Part shown: positions 31,490 through 43,487 of the stretch, piece after piece
How the letters are laid out: each line of letters begins with the position of its first letter
How positions within the stretch are numbered: the stretch's first letter is position 1
NCBI RefSeq assembly: GCF_963678635.1
Contig: NC_087062.1
Location: forward strand, 35,984,052 to 36,048,051
From: Symsagittifera roscoffensis
Taxonomy: Eukaryota; Xenacoelomorpha; Acoela; Convolutidae
Length of the DNA: 64,000 nucleotides
Direction: 5' to 3'
Notes under the pieces: generated by a model
Told to the model about the DNA's origin: nothing
What the model saw: the letters and a program-made list of their open reading frames with translations, nothing else
Database searches by the model: none
Program-made: the position numbers and the translations under genes

Positions 31490-33270
31490 TTTGCGAAGTT
31501 AGTTCCAGAGTGAGAACAACTGTATTCTAAGTTTAATTCAAATTGTTCTGGTGTTGAAACTACAAGTAGTTTCAACACTTAACAAATAAATAGGTTGTTA
31601 GTTTGATGGAGTATGATTGGTTAGTATTTAAAATTTTATAGAGATAAAATATCATAGTAATAACCAATGATAAATACTAGTTTAGATCTGGTTTCACCCA
31701 TCCGGGGTTTAGAGAGTCTTAGTTTTTCAATCTTCTTTATTGTAGTGGAGGATGGATGGTGATGTTTTTCATCTAGAGGTTGCGAGCATATTTTTTTTTC
31801 TGGTTTGGAAGAAGAGTTGTCATCACGATCGTTTCGGGAGATCGTATCATGATTCTGATCAGTTGTGAAGAGTGTTGATCTGGTAAATAGGAACTTTGTT
31901 ATTCTCAATCTCGTCTGGTAGCGGCGTGTAGTTTGTCTTTGGACGCAGTTCCTGGTGACTTGGATCTGTACGTATACTTGAACATCGAGATGCCCTTGTT
32001 CTGTTTGCAATGGGTTTCCTTTGCTGCGCTACCAAGTCGTACTTCAAATCCATTGAGTGTACTGATTGTAGGCAGAATGTCAGGTGCGTTTTGCCATTCC
32101 GTAGATAGAGTGTGATTGGGTTGTTAAAATCCCTGTTGCTCGTCTTTCGGCTGTATTTTATCAATATTTTGCATTGTATTATTTACATATATAAGGTTTT
32201 ATTATACTTGTTTTTTTAGTCCTGATCTTGTATTAGTATTTGTCGCAAAAGCGTTATTTTTTAGTTCGGTTGTTTTTAAGAGCTACTCATACTTGAGAAA
32301 CTCACGTCAAAAATAAGGGCGTGGGTGTAACAAAGCGTGGATGTAGCAAGATGGGTGATGCCGGCTATAGAGCATGCTCAGGACGTCCTCTTCTGGTGGG
32401 TTAACCCAGAAGTGAGGGTATAGTTTCGTGCTCTCTTTTTGGAGGGTCCTGTTTTAGTTCAAGCTTTCATGCTATTTTTTATCTTTAGTGTTTTCTTTTG
32501 TTTTCTCAGTTACTTCTTTTTCTCAAAAATCAAATTGTTTGTTTTGGGTTTGTCTTTCGACTTTTTGCTGTTTTGTTCTTTTGTGTTCAGACTTAAAAGT
32601 AATCTTCAAAAGAATAATTTATCTAGTTCTAACCTGGTGTTAATCCAGTTTGGGTACCGTGGATTTTCTTTTCTTGGTCACGATGTTCGGTTGTGGTTTA
32701 TGGTGTTTAGTAAGCTTGCGTTGGTTAGTTTGGATTATTATTTAATTCCTTTCCAACCGGGTTAAAGGAAAGATTGAAACGTCTTAAAGCTTGTTAGAGT
32801 TGTTATCATGAAAGTTGAAACTTAAATTCATAATTTTAAACAATTCTTTGTGGGCGAGCAATGCGAATTTAGATAGAATTTATGGGCGAGAGTATACAAA
32901 GAAGCGTCTGTAAAAAGGTTAGTACTGCTATCTTCAATTTATGAACAATTTTTCTTAATTTACTACTTAAAAATTATGAAGTTTGCTGCTTGATTTGAGG
33001 GTTGAAATTATTAATTTATTTTGAATTTTATGAATATTTACTGCTTTGGGCAAAAAAGTTTATCTATTAATCTACTGCTTTGAACGGTAGATTTTTATTG
33101 CTTCAATTAGTAGATCGGTTAATAAAAATTTTTGAACTGATAAAAAGTTTCTGTTTTTTATTTTGCTTTTTGTTTTGTAGATGATTGATGATTGTGCCTA
33201 TGAAGAAAAAGCAAAACATTGAACAATAATGGCTAGTGTTGTTTGAATTTATTAGTGAAATAATGAATTC
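31490..33270 (-). repeat. LTR of errantivirus-like family, copy 1
   Basis: Homologous to 49000-50700. Shared landmarks are gttgttagtttgatgg..gattggttagtattt at about 31595, the cacccatccggggttta segment at 31695, the block aacaaagcgtggatgtagcaag..gccggctatagagcatgctcagg at about 32330-32385, a short inverted repeat cttctgg..ccagaag, and iterated actgcttt motifs at 32930-33100. Long frames in it (for example 32439-32765 on plus) are judged incidental. Confidence 0.8.
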
Positions 33271-33277
33271 ATATTAC

Positions 33278-33945
33278 CTACTCGTCGGCGAAGAAGTCAT
33301 GGGGAAAAACCTCGTGGATGATATCAGATGAGGTTAATAGTTTAGCTAGCAAACGAATGGTGTGTTTAATTTGCAGAAGTGGCCCAAGAAATTCGAGTGC
33401 TTTAATGATGTTGTGCTCTTCAGTGTTAGGTGAATGTTCATACGGTGTGTTTTGAATAAGATTATATAGTTTGTGATTATAGCAAGTGTTATATATAAAT
33501 TCTATGATTGGGACTTCAACGGGCTGGAGGAATTCGTGAGGGATAACTAGTGAGCGAGATTCGTCTACATTTAGGAGATTGGTTAGGGGACAGAGGATAT
33601 ACATCTGGGCGATGGGATCATAATTTCGGAGGGTTCGTTGTAAGTTAGTGCCTTTAATACAATAGGTGAAGTTAAGAAAAAATGGTGACGTGTTTTTAAA
33701 GTTAACATATTGATATCGGTGGTGAGTTTGTCGTGCTGGTGTATTGAGGATGTAATGGCGTTGAATGAATTTGTGTATGTATGTGTTTGTTTAGTTCGTA
33801 ACATGACTTCGTGTGAACAGTGCAAATCACGTTCTTTGGGTGTGATGAAATGAAAGGTTAGTGAAAAGTGGTTAAATTTGTTTAAGTATTTTTTCTTTAA
33901 GATGTTGAGAGTGAAGGTGTATGGGGTCTTGATCAAAAATTTTTC
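33278..33945 (-). pseudogene. ORF X C-terminal part, deleted element
   Basis: On minus, the frames 33583-33936 and 33278-33604 cover the C-terminal part of ORF X. They match 50722-51440 at the protein level (shared ..PKERDLHCSH..MLRTKQT, PLTN/PLTK.., ..YNLIQNTP and ending VFPHDFFADE/VFPHGFFPDD). The two frames overlap, indicating one frameshift. Function unknown. Confidence 0.65.
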
Positions 33946-33951
33946 AGTTAG

Positions 33952-35190
33952 TTGGGGGCTAGCAAATGGAGTGTGATTGGGTTGTTAAGTTCCCTGTTGC
34001 TCGTCTTTGGGCTGTATATTATCTATATTTTGCATTGTATTTTTTACATATATAAATTTTTGTTAATCTTGTTTTTTAGTCCTGATCTTGTATTAGATTT
34101 GTCGCAAAAGCGTTTTTATTTAGTTCGGTTATTTTTAAGAGCTACTCATACTTGAGAAACTCACGTCAAAAAAAAGGTCGTGGGTGTAACAAAGCGTGGA
34201 TGTAGCAAGGTGGGTGATGCCGGCTATAGAGCATGCTCAGTACGTCCTCTTCTGGTGGGTTAGGCCAGAAGTGAGGGTATAATTTCGTGCTCTCTTTTTG
34301 GAGGGTCCTGTTTTAGTTCAATCTTTCATGCTATTTTTTATCATTAGTGTTTTCTTTTGTTTTCTCAGTTACCTCTTTTTCTCAAAAATCAAATTGTTTG
34401 TTTTGGGTTTGTCTTTCGACTTTTTGCTGTTTTGTTCTTTTGTGTTCAGACTTAAAAGTAGTTTTCAAAAGAATAATTTACCTAGTTCTAAGCTAGTGTT
34501 AATCCAGTTTGGGTAGCGTGGGTTTTCTTTTCTTGGTCACGATGTTAGGTTGTGGTTTATGGTGTTTAGTAAGCTTGCGTTGGTTAGTTTGGATTATTAT
34601 TTAATTCCTTTCCAACCGGGTTAAAGGAAAGATTGAAACGTCTTAAAGCTTGTTAGAGTTGTTATCATGAAAGTTGAAACTTAAATTCATAATTTTAAAC
34701 AATTCTTTGTGGGCGAGCAATGCGAATTTGAATAGAATTTATGGGCGAGAGTATACAAAGAAGCGTCTGTAAAAAGGTTAGTACTGCTATCTTCAATTGT
34801 TATTCATTTACTACTTGAATATTATGAGGTTTAATTTGGGGGTTAAAATTATTAATTTATTTTGAATTTTCTGAAAATTTACTGCTTTGGGGAAAAAAAT
34901 TCATCTATTAATTTACTGCTTTGAACGGCAGATTTTAATTGCTTCAATTATTAGATAGGTTAATAGAAATTTTTGAACTGATAAAAAGTTTCTGTTTTTT
35001 ATTTTGCTTTTTGTTTTGTAGACGATTGATGATTGTGCCTATGAAGAAAAAGGAAAACATTGAACAATAATGGTTTGTGTTTTTTGAATTTATTAGTGAA
35101 ATAATGAATTCATATTACCTAATCGTCGGCGAAGAAGTCATGGGGGAAAACATCGTGGATGATATCAGATGAGGATAATAGGTTAGTTTT
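33952..35190 (-). repeat. Second LTR segment inserted in ORF X
   Basis: Bases 33967-35170 repeat 32111-33350 (LTR plus the first about 70 bases of ORF X read from its 3' end) at about 95% identity by eye. The motif tcagttagttgggggctagcaaatgg occurs at both edges (about 33945-33971 and 35189-35215). This points to a tandem duplication or recombination event at that motif, not a fresh integration. Confidence 0.75.
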
Positions 35191-35940
35191 CAGTTAGTTG
35201 GGGGCTAGCAAATGGGTCGTTGTTTAGGAAGTCGTTATTCATTAGGTCTAATGATGATATGATCGTAATAATCTTTAGAAAAATCATTAGCTTTAGGTGC
35301 TGTGAATTTGGTTAGTGATTTTCTGTAGCCTCTTTGCGTAAATTGTTTTGAAGTTAGTGCTGTTGTTAAGAGATAGAATTGGATTCTACATACTTCATTA
35401 TCATAAGGGGTGTTATATAGTGGTAGTGATAGTGTGTTAGTAAAGTGGTAATAAGATGTCCATGTAAGTGTAGGGTGTAAAACATGTTCGTTAACATGAA
35501 GGGTTTTTCATCATTGGGGTCTAAATGGAAGTACGTATATTGGGGGAAAAAAGTAGACAGATTTGGAGGAATTCTTGGGTATTGGTAAGAAGTGGAGAAT
35601 TGACAAATGTGGTGGATGCTCCAGGATTGGATGGGAATGAGGTATTTGGCAATTTTCTTTTAAAGGTTCTATAAGCGCTGTCGGTACTAGATGATGGGGT
35701 TGATGAGGAAGTCGGGTTTTGGGAAGGTGTATAATTTGAAAAGGGGGTTGGGGTTGATGGGTTGGATGATGTTCTAGATAGTGAGAGTTGGTGAATGGTT
35801 AGTGTTTGATGGTGTTGTTCTTGTTGCTGTAGTGTTATGAAGTTATCAAGTTCATGTGATATTCTTGTGTTATCTTGGTCATTGTTATCGGATGCCTCAC
35901 TGGTCGCACCAGATGAGTTATATACTATGTACTGTACTAA
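35190..35940 (-). pseudogene. ORF X N-terminal part, deleted element
   Basis: On minus, 35521-35940 encodes a Ser/Thr/Pro-rich tract with ELDNFITLQQQEQHHQTLTI, which matches ELDNFITLQQQLLSPHTLTI of ORF X at 51945-52292. The frame runs on to the left with stops. To the right it is fused directly to LTR sequence at about 35943, so the internal region of the element has been deleted at this point. The open frame from 36207 that reads through the junction is an artefact of the fusion. Confidence 0.65.
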
Positions 35941-35942
35941 TA

Positions 35943-36315
35943 AAGTAAGTTCAGATAGGGTACACCGTCTGCTCCTCACGCTATCTTTTTTTCGGCCGGA
36001 TAGATTCATGCAACTTCTGAGTCTAATACCGATCTTAATCTTACTCTTATATCTCCTAGTCTCAATAGATCTAGTGTACACCGGTTTACGCGAGTTAGTT
36101 CCAGAATGTTTAAGAGAACAGTTTAAGAGAATGTTTAAGAGAATGTTTACCTGAGAACAGTTTAATTCAAATTGTTCTGGTGTTGGAACTACAGGTAGTT
36201 TCAACATTTTACAAATAAATAGGTTGTTAGTTTGATGGTTGGTTAGTATTTAATATTTTTAGAGATAAAATATCATAGTAACAACCAATGATAAATAGTA
36301 GTTTAGATCTGGTTC
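35943..36315 (-). repeat. LTR end of errantivirus-like family, copy 2
   Basis: Matches 48794-49160 (gatagggtacaccgtctgctc, tttcggccggatagattc, tctaataccgatc, ..aataggttgttagtttgatgg.., tagtttagatctggttcca). Only about 370 bases survive. In minus orientation this is the 3' end of a 5' LTR. Confidence 0.8.
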
Positions 36316-37247
36316 CAATATGCACTTTAACAAAAGCATTTAACCTAGCGGATTGAGACCCGATATTTCAGAATTTTGAATAAATTTTATCACTTTTGAA
36401 TTCTTGTTTTTCCATTTCGAGTCGCGCGTCATTTTTATCTTTTTCTATTTTCATTTTCAGAACATCTCTGCAGTTTTTGATTTTTGAATAAACTGTTGAC
36501 AATCAATTTTTCCTGTAGTTTGTTGTTATGAATTCGTCATTTCTTAACACGAAATCTGTTGCTTTTATCATTAGAAAGAGTTAAAAACTCATTTATTAAA
36601 ACGTTTCGCCAGCCACGAAATAATTGACGGGGGTTTCTGCGTGTTCGATGACTATGTTTTCTTTGCCCAACAAAACGTTTGAATTGTTCAGTTTTTTTAT
36701 TCTCATTTATTCATTGAAAAACTAAATTTATCTTCTTTCAACCTAATTTTGTTCACAATCTTTTAGTACTTGTCCTTTTAAGGTTTTTGCAGTCTTAGAT
36801 TGAACGAAAGACAAACGTTTTGGATACAATTTCTCAATTTTGAGAAAATATTATTGAATTTTTTAAGGTTCTTTCTAATTTCATCTGATTTCGCGCAAGT
36901 AACGCGATCGAGTAACGCTCTCTATTCGGAAAAATATTGCTTTTAAAAGATTTTTAGGATTTAAAGTAGGATTTGACTATAAAGAAAACTGTTTTTGGAT
37001 GTTAATTTAGCACTCGATTGACAAATTCATTTTTTAAAAGCGTGAATTATTTGTGGAAAAATCTAGATTCAAACATTTGAAACATTTGTTAAGTAATTTT
37101 TGTTTCACTTCCAACTTTGTTAATCCTCTTTTTTATAGAAAAACGTTAACGATCATGGCTAAATTAATAAATTACTACACAATCGTATATCTCTTGAATG
37201 AAATCACCTATACTGTGCTTTTTGCGGTGCACATACTCAAAAACATT

Positions 37248-37292
<45 letters not shown>

Positions 37293-37570
37293 TGCCCGCC
37301 AAAGTTATATGTACAACGATCAAAAATAACAACGGTAAAATCAGCAACACGCAAGAACGACAGAACTGACTTGACTTTGACGGTAAAGTCAGAAGCACGC
37401 AAGAACGACATAATTGGCAAAATTTGAAAATCGAAAACTTGAAACTGTTATGATTATAGAGTGCACACAAAAAATGCACTTGTATAGGGCACATTCTTAA
37501 TCAAAAGACTCGAACGGCTCAACTGACCAATTTTTGAAGCCATTGCAGAAGATAAATACGAGTTTTAATT
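36316..37570. other. AT-rich non-coding sequence
   Basis: No recognisable frame. It contains the (TA)n microsatellite described separately and two 30-base direct repeats around 37335-37420 (gtaaa(a)tcagcaacacgcaagaacgaca-like). The open frames here span the microsatellite and are incidental. Confidence 0.5.
37252..37290. repeat. (TA)n microsatellite
   Basis: About 19 uninterrupted TA dinucleotides. It produces Tyr-Ile runs in several frames on both strands, none of them genes. Confidence 0.95.
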
Positions 37571-38379
37571 AGTTTAACTCACAGAAAAAAAATCTTTAAC
37601 CCATAAGCAGCTTGAGCAATCGACGACGTACCTCAATGAACATTCAAAAGAAGACTCACATCCGAATGACCTCATTCCAACAAACAAACGAAGTGAAGAC
37701 AAATTAGATGATCTTATCAGTGAAAACAGAAGGCTACTCATTTGAAACAGCATTGCAACAGACAAAAATTGTAACAATCAACAGTGCCCAATTCAACAAT
37801 CAAAACGCAGCCACATTTCAAAGTGCTGAAAAAAAAATGAAGCGCTCTTATAGGCCTCAGCGCTATCTAATCAACAGTCACGTCATCTCAACAAGTTTTC
37901 AAGTTTTGTCAAACAATCAGCAGCAACACGCGACAGTTATTCCGTAATCGAACAGTTTTGCCGCACTGCCGTTTCCTCCGACCAAATTCTGTAACAGACA
38001 ACCATTATAATCGCAGCTTAGACTGCGCCAGTTTCATCTTCAACTATTAGATTTTATACAGATAACGAACGTCTAAAAATAACTCTCTCCAAAGACAAAA
38101 AAACACGCCCCGGAAACTCAATGGCATGCCATCAACTAAGTAGAAGAATGGTAGAAATTCTGTACAAACGAAACGCCTGCCCTCCAATCAAAAAATGCGG
38201 CCATTCGACGATTGAAGAAAATGTTATCCCGTCTTCTCAAGGACCCCGACAAGGCTGAAGTAAAACGATCGGGCCAAGAACTACATTTGCATGATTTCAA
38301 GCAATGAAGTTCTCTCAACAGGATGGATTGTACGAGAACGTGGAGTGAACAGCCCAAATAAGCTCAAAAATTTCCCACT

Positions 38380-39560
38380 TTTAAACGCAAATCCAAAAAT
38401 TCAAAAGAGGTTTGCCCTTCAATGACATAGTTTTAACTGGACCGGACCTCCTTAGCAACCTACTCGCCATTGTATGCCTTTTCCGAGAACGAAAATATTC
38501 CATCAATACAAACATTGAAAGCATGTCCATGCAAAAGTTTGGCATATCCAAGGACAAAGAAGACTCATATTCATCTGGTGAACAATTTAGCCAGATTTTT
38601 ACGAGAACACTCGTTATATTTTTTGCGCAAAATACTCGCCATTTTGTGCGAACTTCTTTTTTCAATTTTGTGTTCACCACAACAAAATTGAATACCCCCA
38701 AATTAAGTAAATATTGACAGCAGCTTCTAAACGAACGTTTCAACGAGAATAAAGTAGACGAAGCAATACAATTCATCATTGATCTACAAAAAGTTCTCTC
38801 AACAGGATGTTTCAACCTGATAAAAAGGATTACTACGAACCCTTATATTTTATGTAAAATACGTAAGCAACACTGCGCCACATCTTAGAGCGAGCTGCTA
38901 GACCCCAAAACGACAAAACGTATTTTGGGAACCGATCGGAACATCTCCTCTGACTCACTTATTTTTCAGCCCAAGAAAATTTTGCTCTGAAAAAGAAAAA
39001 GACAACTCAGTCCAATCCTTTGCAAATTTCTTTCTCCCTTTTCAAACCTGTAGCCATCGCTGCCCCCATCACCATTCTTTACAGCAAAACATATGAAGAA
39101 AAGGAAAAAATGGTTCAAACAAAACAGGGAAGAGGACCTCCCGAGCTCTTTGATCTTCTCCAAGAAGCCGGCAAACTTCGGCCGCTCTATGTACCTCACC
39201 CTTATTTCAGAACTGATTTCATTTATACCTTCTCAGATGCCTCTTAGGCAGCTCTTGCTTCTGTGGCATACCTTATGTACGGTTCAGATGTCGACCCAAA
39301 ACCCAAAAATAACTTCGTTTTAGACAAGGCCAGAGTAGCCAGTTGAAACATCACACAATTCACAACACTCCAACTCCTAGCAGCTCTGTTGCTAATTCTG
39401 TAAAAGCAACTTGAACGCTTCTTTGTTGTCTACAGTTGTCTTTGTGCCGAAGACTGCAAAGTTTTGCATTGTTTTTGAGGATCAGAAGGTGTTTCTAGCA
39501 AAGCGCGTAGCAGAGTTATTGGAAGTCACTCAACCTACTCAGTGAAAACACTGTCCAGGC
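38380..39560 (+). pseudogene. BEL/Pao reverse transcriptase and RNase H remnant
   Basis: The frame 38412-38717 encodes NDIVLTGPDLLSNLLAIVCLF, then INTNIESMSMQKFGISKDKED, the Pao RT motif in which ..DIE.MF.QV precedes a helix. The second aspartate-bearing YxDD box should follow near 38740 but is not recognisable there. The next conserved piece, DEAIQFIIDLQKVLSTGCFNL, is at about 38758-38820. The RNase H domain begins near 39220 with FSDAS. It continues (after a TAG) through the LDKARVAS and QLLAALLL stretches typical of Pao-type elements. The enzyme is dead. Confidence 0.75.
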
Positions 39561-40329
39561 TACCTCAAACCTGACGATGATGGAACTCACAGTATACTCT
39601 TTTCAGAGTCCAACAGAAACAGCTACTGATTTAATGAACCAGATTTCCTTCTTTAGCCACAAGATGTTTTGCCGAAACCGCCAATCAAAAGAACCTCCCA
39701 CTTAGTCAGAGTGGTAAGCGAAAGACAACATGGTTGAACTTTCAGTGATATGGGAAAGTGTTTGCCTAACTATAGCATTCATGCTATGCAACATCAGCCT
39801 TCGAACACACCACAGTTACTAGCTTCTGCATCAAGTGCCAACGCTTTTTGAGGCGGAACCAGCTTCTCTGCGCGCAGCAAATTTCGTTCTAATTGCAGCC
39901 GCACTTTTTAAAAAATCAACCTGCAATTATTCAATCAATCGAACCTCAAAACCCTCATCAAAAATCTCCTCAGAGCAACTTTGATCATATTTGGTCTTCA
40001 GAAGTCACATTGCCTTCGAAAACCGAAGAAAATCGATCTCGTAGTTTTACCCTAGATGCATACGACCTTAACTTAGCCTTGACCTTTCTCAGCAAACTAT
40101 TGCAAAAGGTCTTTTTTCCAATCTTGTTAACTGTTCTTGATGCTAGAAAAGGAAAAAAGCTGCTACCTCTAGCTAAAAACGACTCCTACGCCCATTTCCT
40201 CAACTATTCGAACATAAAGCGAATCAAAGTAAGACTACAAAACAACCAGCAGTTTATCTCCTCAATCATAAGGTTCACAATCTGATGAAAATTTCCCACT
40301 CAAGCCTACCAGCAAAACACATCATGCTG

Positions 40330-40860
40330 ATCATTGGTTTCTTTTAGCCAGTTATCACATTCGTAAAACGTACCCCAGTTGTGACGACTGTAGACGCCAG
40401 CTTGCCAATGGACTCCAACATGGAACTTCTGCTTTTCCAATTTGTCCGTTTCCCTCAAATAAATCATTCCCTTTTGAGCAAACTGGTGTTGAAGTTTTCG
40501 GATCTTTCGCGTCAAGCATCTCAACTACCTATAGCAAACAGTATGGATTTTTTCTAACCTGCATGACGACTCGTACAGTTCATCTGAAAATTTGTCATGA
40601 CCTATCGTTTGACGCAACTCATACAGCCCTCCGCCGCTACTTTGCAAACAGTGAGAGCCCTTCAGAAATCTCTTCAGGCAAACAACGAATTTCACAGCTG
40701 CAGAAAAAAATGATGACCACCTTCGACAGCTCCCTGTTGAACGGATTTTTTGGATACCATCAGATATCTTGGAAACTCAACCCCACTCATGCACCAATTT
40801 TTGATGGCGTCTCTGGACCTCTCCTCCGTAGCGTTCAAAACTCCCTCTAAACCATCAGTG
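40330..40860 (+). pseudogene. BEL/Pao integrase remnant
   Basis: Read across frameshifts: a CDDCRRQLANG segment at about 40380, EQTGVEVFGSF at about 40475-40510, then (frame 40563-40850) FLTCMTTRTVHLKICHDLS with ALRRYFAN, and HQISWKLNPTHAPIFDGVSGPLLRSVQNSL. The motif order is that of Pao integrase. The first catalytic Asp (normally GVD.FGPF) is Glu here, and the Trp-Glu that normally ends the catalytic triad (GGVWE-like) is Ser-Gly, so the DDE triad is lost. Confidence 0.75.
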
Positions 40861-41280
40861 GATAAAAAGTCCTTTCAGATGATATTTTCAACAATTCGTT
40901 GACCGAAATTGAACATTTTATGATTTTTCTCTCATCACAACTGTTGCGTCTTCCCCCAAGGACATCAAAGCCCTGACTTTCAATCAATTTCATCTGGGAA
41001 GATTGTTCAAAAAATTACCTCCAACAATCAGTTCTCAGCCATCAGGACTGATAAAAAATTAAAAATTTCGCAGAGCAGCTATCGGACCAGGTTTGGAAAC
41101 GCCTTCTGAAAAAGTTCATCCAAATAAAAAAGTCAACCTATTTCAAATAGACAACCCGTTCTGCTTTTAGAAGATGTATCTCTTCGTTTGTTTTGACCGT
41201 AACGTCATATAGACTCCCCATTTCCCTTAGCCGATCATTTAATACGACAACATATTCTTAGAAGCCGCCGTGAAAATGTT

Positions 41281-43487
41281 CAAACCATAACATTTTGAAC
41301 ATTGTTTTTCTGTTCCTGTTTTTCCAGACATCTGGCTCCTGTTTTTCCAGACATCTACAACCCTTAATCCGCACCGAAAAAAAACAGCGCTCAAACTGAA
41401 TCAACTACTTTAAAGCCAAGAGCATACAAAAATTCATGCCAGCTTGCCTTCTCAAATGAAGTTCCGAATACTTCAACAATATTACCCGATGTTGAATTTC
41501 TTTGCATGTTAGCAATACCTGGATAAAAACAACAACTTTCTTTAGCCGAAAATTTACTCTCATTAATTTTGATACATTTTTTGTTGGTGCTCTCAATTTT
41601 TCTAAAGGTATTTATGTAATTAACGTATTAGTTTAACCTGCAATTACTTGGTAAACGACAACGATAGGCAGATCAACTTCGACAACTACAACAACTAAAC
41701 AACTACTTTAATCAGCAGACAACAACGACCAGCCATCTCTTTACCTCAGCAGATCTGAACTCTGCAGAAGAAGTTATCTCATTTCGAGAATGATCAACTG
41801 CAACATACGACAACCGGTCAGCTCCTTTAATCAGCAGACTTCAACTTGTCTCAAGTAGCGAAACTTTAAAAAATGACCTCAGGACAGCAGATTAACTTGA
41901 AACTGTTATGATTCCAACGAAAAGGAAACTAATCAAATTGAGAAACTTGAGAGAAAGCTCTTTCCACTTATTTCGAGCTTACACCACCCACTAAAAACTT
42001 TTTAAAGAAACGTTCTAATGAATTTTTTTAAACTCGACTTTTTTTCCTGTAAAAAACGACATTATAAAATGGTAATTGTCTAATTTCAAGCGTCTAATTA
42101 CCGTATTTTTTTATTTTGAATAAATCTAAATTTGGTTTTTCAGTTAGCTCTTGTGCGGCAAACACTTTTTCCTAATACAGATGTTTGTGCCAAAAATTGA
42201 ACTAACTATATATTTTTAAGTTTTTTTTTCTTTTCAATGAGTTTCATGCTTTTTTGGAGACAAATGTTGTCAATCATGCTTAACTTAATAAATACTACAC
42301 AATCGTTTAGTTCTCGAATCAAACCACTCACTAAAACGACACTCATTTAAAAAAAACTATTTTAATGAAAATGGTGGGAACATTCTATGCTACTTGAACA
42401 GCAACTGGCTGTCCTTGTTTCAGATTGTCAAGACTTCAAGTCCCATTTTTTCCGCGCAAATGTAAACGCTAAAATAGCGCCAATTGTACTAAATGATTAT
42501 ACTAAATTGCAAAATCTGTTAAACTGTTGAAACGCTGAAAAAATTGTTTATGTGTGACATTTTTTTGACACAAAAGAACTTTAAAACCAAAGCGAGAATT
42601 TTTTCTCCTAGGAAATATAAAAATGATATAACGCTTTTAGTTTTCCCCAGACGCGAAAGATTTTGAATTATAAATCAAGAGTGATGTTATTAGGGTAAAG
42701 CTCTGAGTTCCGACTGCCATTTAATTGGTCTCTAATTAGTTTTTTTTTGTACATTGAGTATTGGCAAAACTATGAATTTTAAGCTGATCATATAAAAATT
42801 TAAATATTAAATTTTCAGTCATCTATGGAGTTATTAAAAATAAATTAGCTGTCTCAATTCAATATGCAACGATTTCATAGTGCCGGATAAATCGCCACGC
42901 GTGTTAATTAGAAAACGAGCAATTGAGACAGGTTCGTGGAAGGTTACTATAGTGGTGTGCACAGTCGGTTGGGTTTATGCAGATCAAAAGATCAGCCCAC
43001 GAGGTATCAGAGTTTTGTAAAATGGGTTTGAATAAAAAAACTACCCCTGAGTTTATATATTCCTCACGTTCTTCGAAAGTCGGAACAAACAATTTTGACA
43101 GATCTTTAACCTTAATAATCTTTCATATTTTTGCCATGGAAAGTATAGGTCCCGGGTAAAACCCATTTACTGTAGCCATGACCAGATCTCATTTCCAGAG
43201 CCCAGTAAACTTTTTTTTGGCTCTGCAAGTTCATAGCTAGTATTTAGACCATCTTTTTTTGTTGCACTGACTTGAAAGAGCACGCTCGAGACAATTCCAA
43301 GCCGTCACGCCCTGATAATGGTCCACAGGGCGCTTTTACAACAAAGTGCAATATAAAGAGTGGATTAAGTTTCAGCTAGAGCACTGTTTAAAGTGGAATC
43401 AAAGTGGTGGTAGTGCATGGCTACCAACGTGATATAGCTCGACATCTATTCGGAAGTAGCGCGTTTCAACTTAAAACAAATTTAAAC
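41281..43487. other. AT-rich non-coding sequence
   Basis: No recognisable coding or RNA feature. At about 41640-41860 there is a loose repetition of caactacaac/ctttaatcagcagac-type words (agcagac occurs at about 41713 and 41831). The frames 41405-41596 and 42904-43159 have no similarity I can name. Confidence 0.45.

Larger units (their letters stand above)
31490..36315 (-). mobile_element. Internally deleted LTR element (LTR, ORF X, LTR end)
   Basis: Read on minus, the order is 36315-35943 (3' end of an LTR, matching 49160-48794), then ORF X pieces (35940-35190 and 33945-33278), then an LTR (33270-31490, matching 50700-49000). Gag, pol and env are absent, so this is a deletion derivative of the same family as the large element at 48.8-64 kb. 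A second LTR segment (33952-35190) interrupts ORF X. The 3' end of the main LTR at 31.49 kb is truncated relative to the copy at 48.8 kb. Confidence 0.75.
37570..41280 (+). mobile_element. BEL/Pao retrotransposon remnant
   Basis: Plus-strand pieces appear in BEL/Pao order: RT (about 38390-38830), RNase H (about 39180-39460), integrase (about 40340-40860) and a C-terminal tail (about 40940-41100, ..QSSYRTRFGNAF). Stops and frameshifts are frequent. No LTRs are identified, and the Gag/protease part is not recognised upstream (37570-38380 is degenerate). BEL/Pao elements are confined to animals. Confidence 0.75.

Noticed and set aside
32439-32765. 108-codon hydrophobic plus-strand frame in the LTR (also 34298-34516, 49890-50144)
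   Set aside because: It is T-rich LTR sequence read as Phe/Leu/Ser; the frame is not preserved across the three LTR copies.
35894-35911. Primer-binding site on minus (TGGTGCGACCAGTGAGGC) after the LTR end
   Set aside because: It begins with TGG as a PBS should, but it sits within the ORF X frame about 30 bases past the apparent LTR end, and no tRNA match could be tested.
36000-36207. N-terminal part of the 228-codon minus frame ending at 35521
   Set aside because: Its first about 90 codons are LTR sequence fused to ORF X by deletion, not a natural protein.
37053-37494. Frames spanning the (TA)n run
   Set aside because: Tyr-Ile repeats encoded by the microsatellite; flanks have no similarity.
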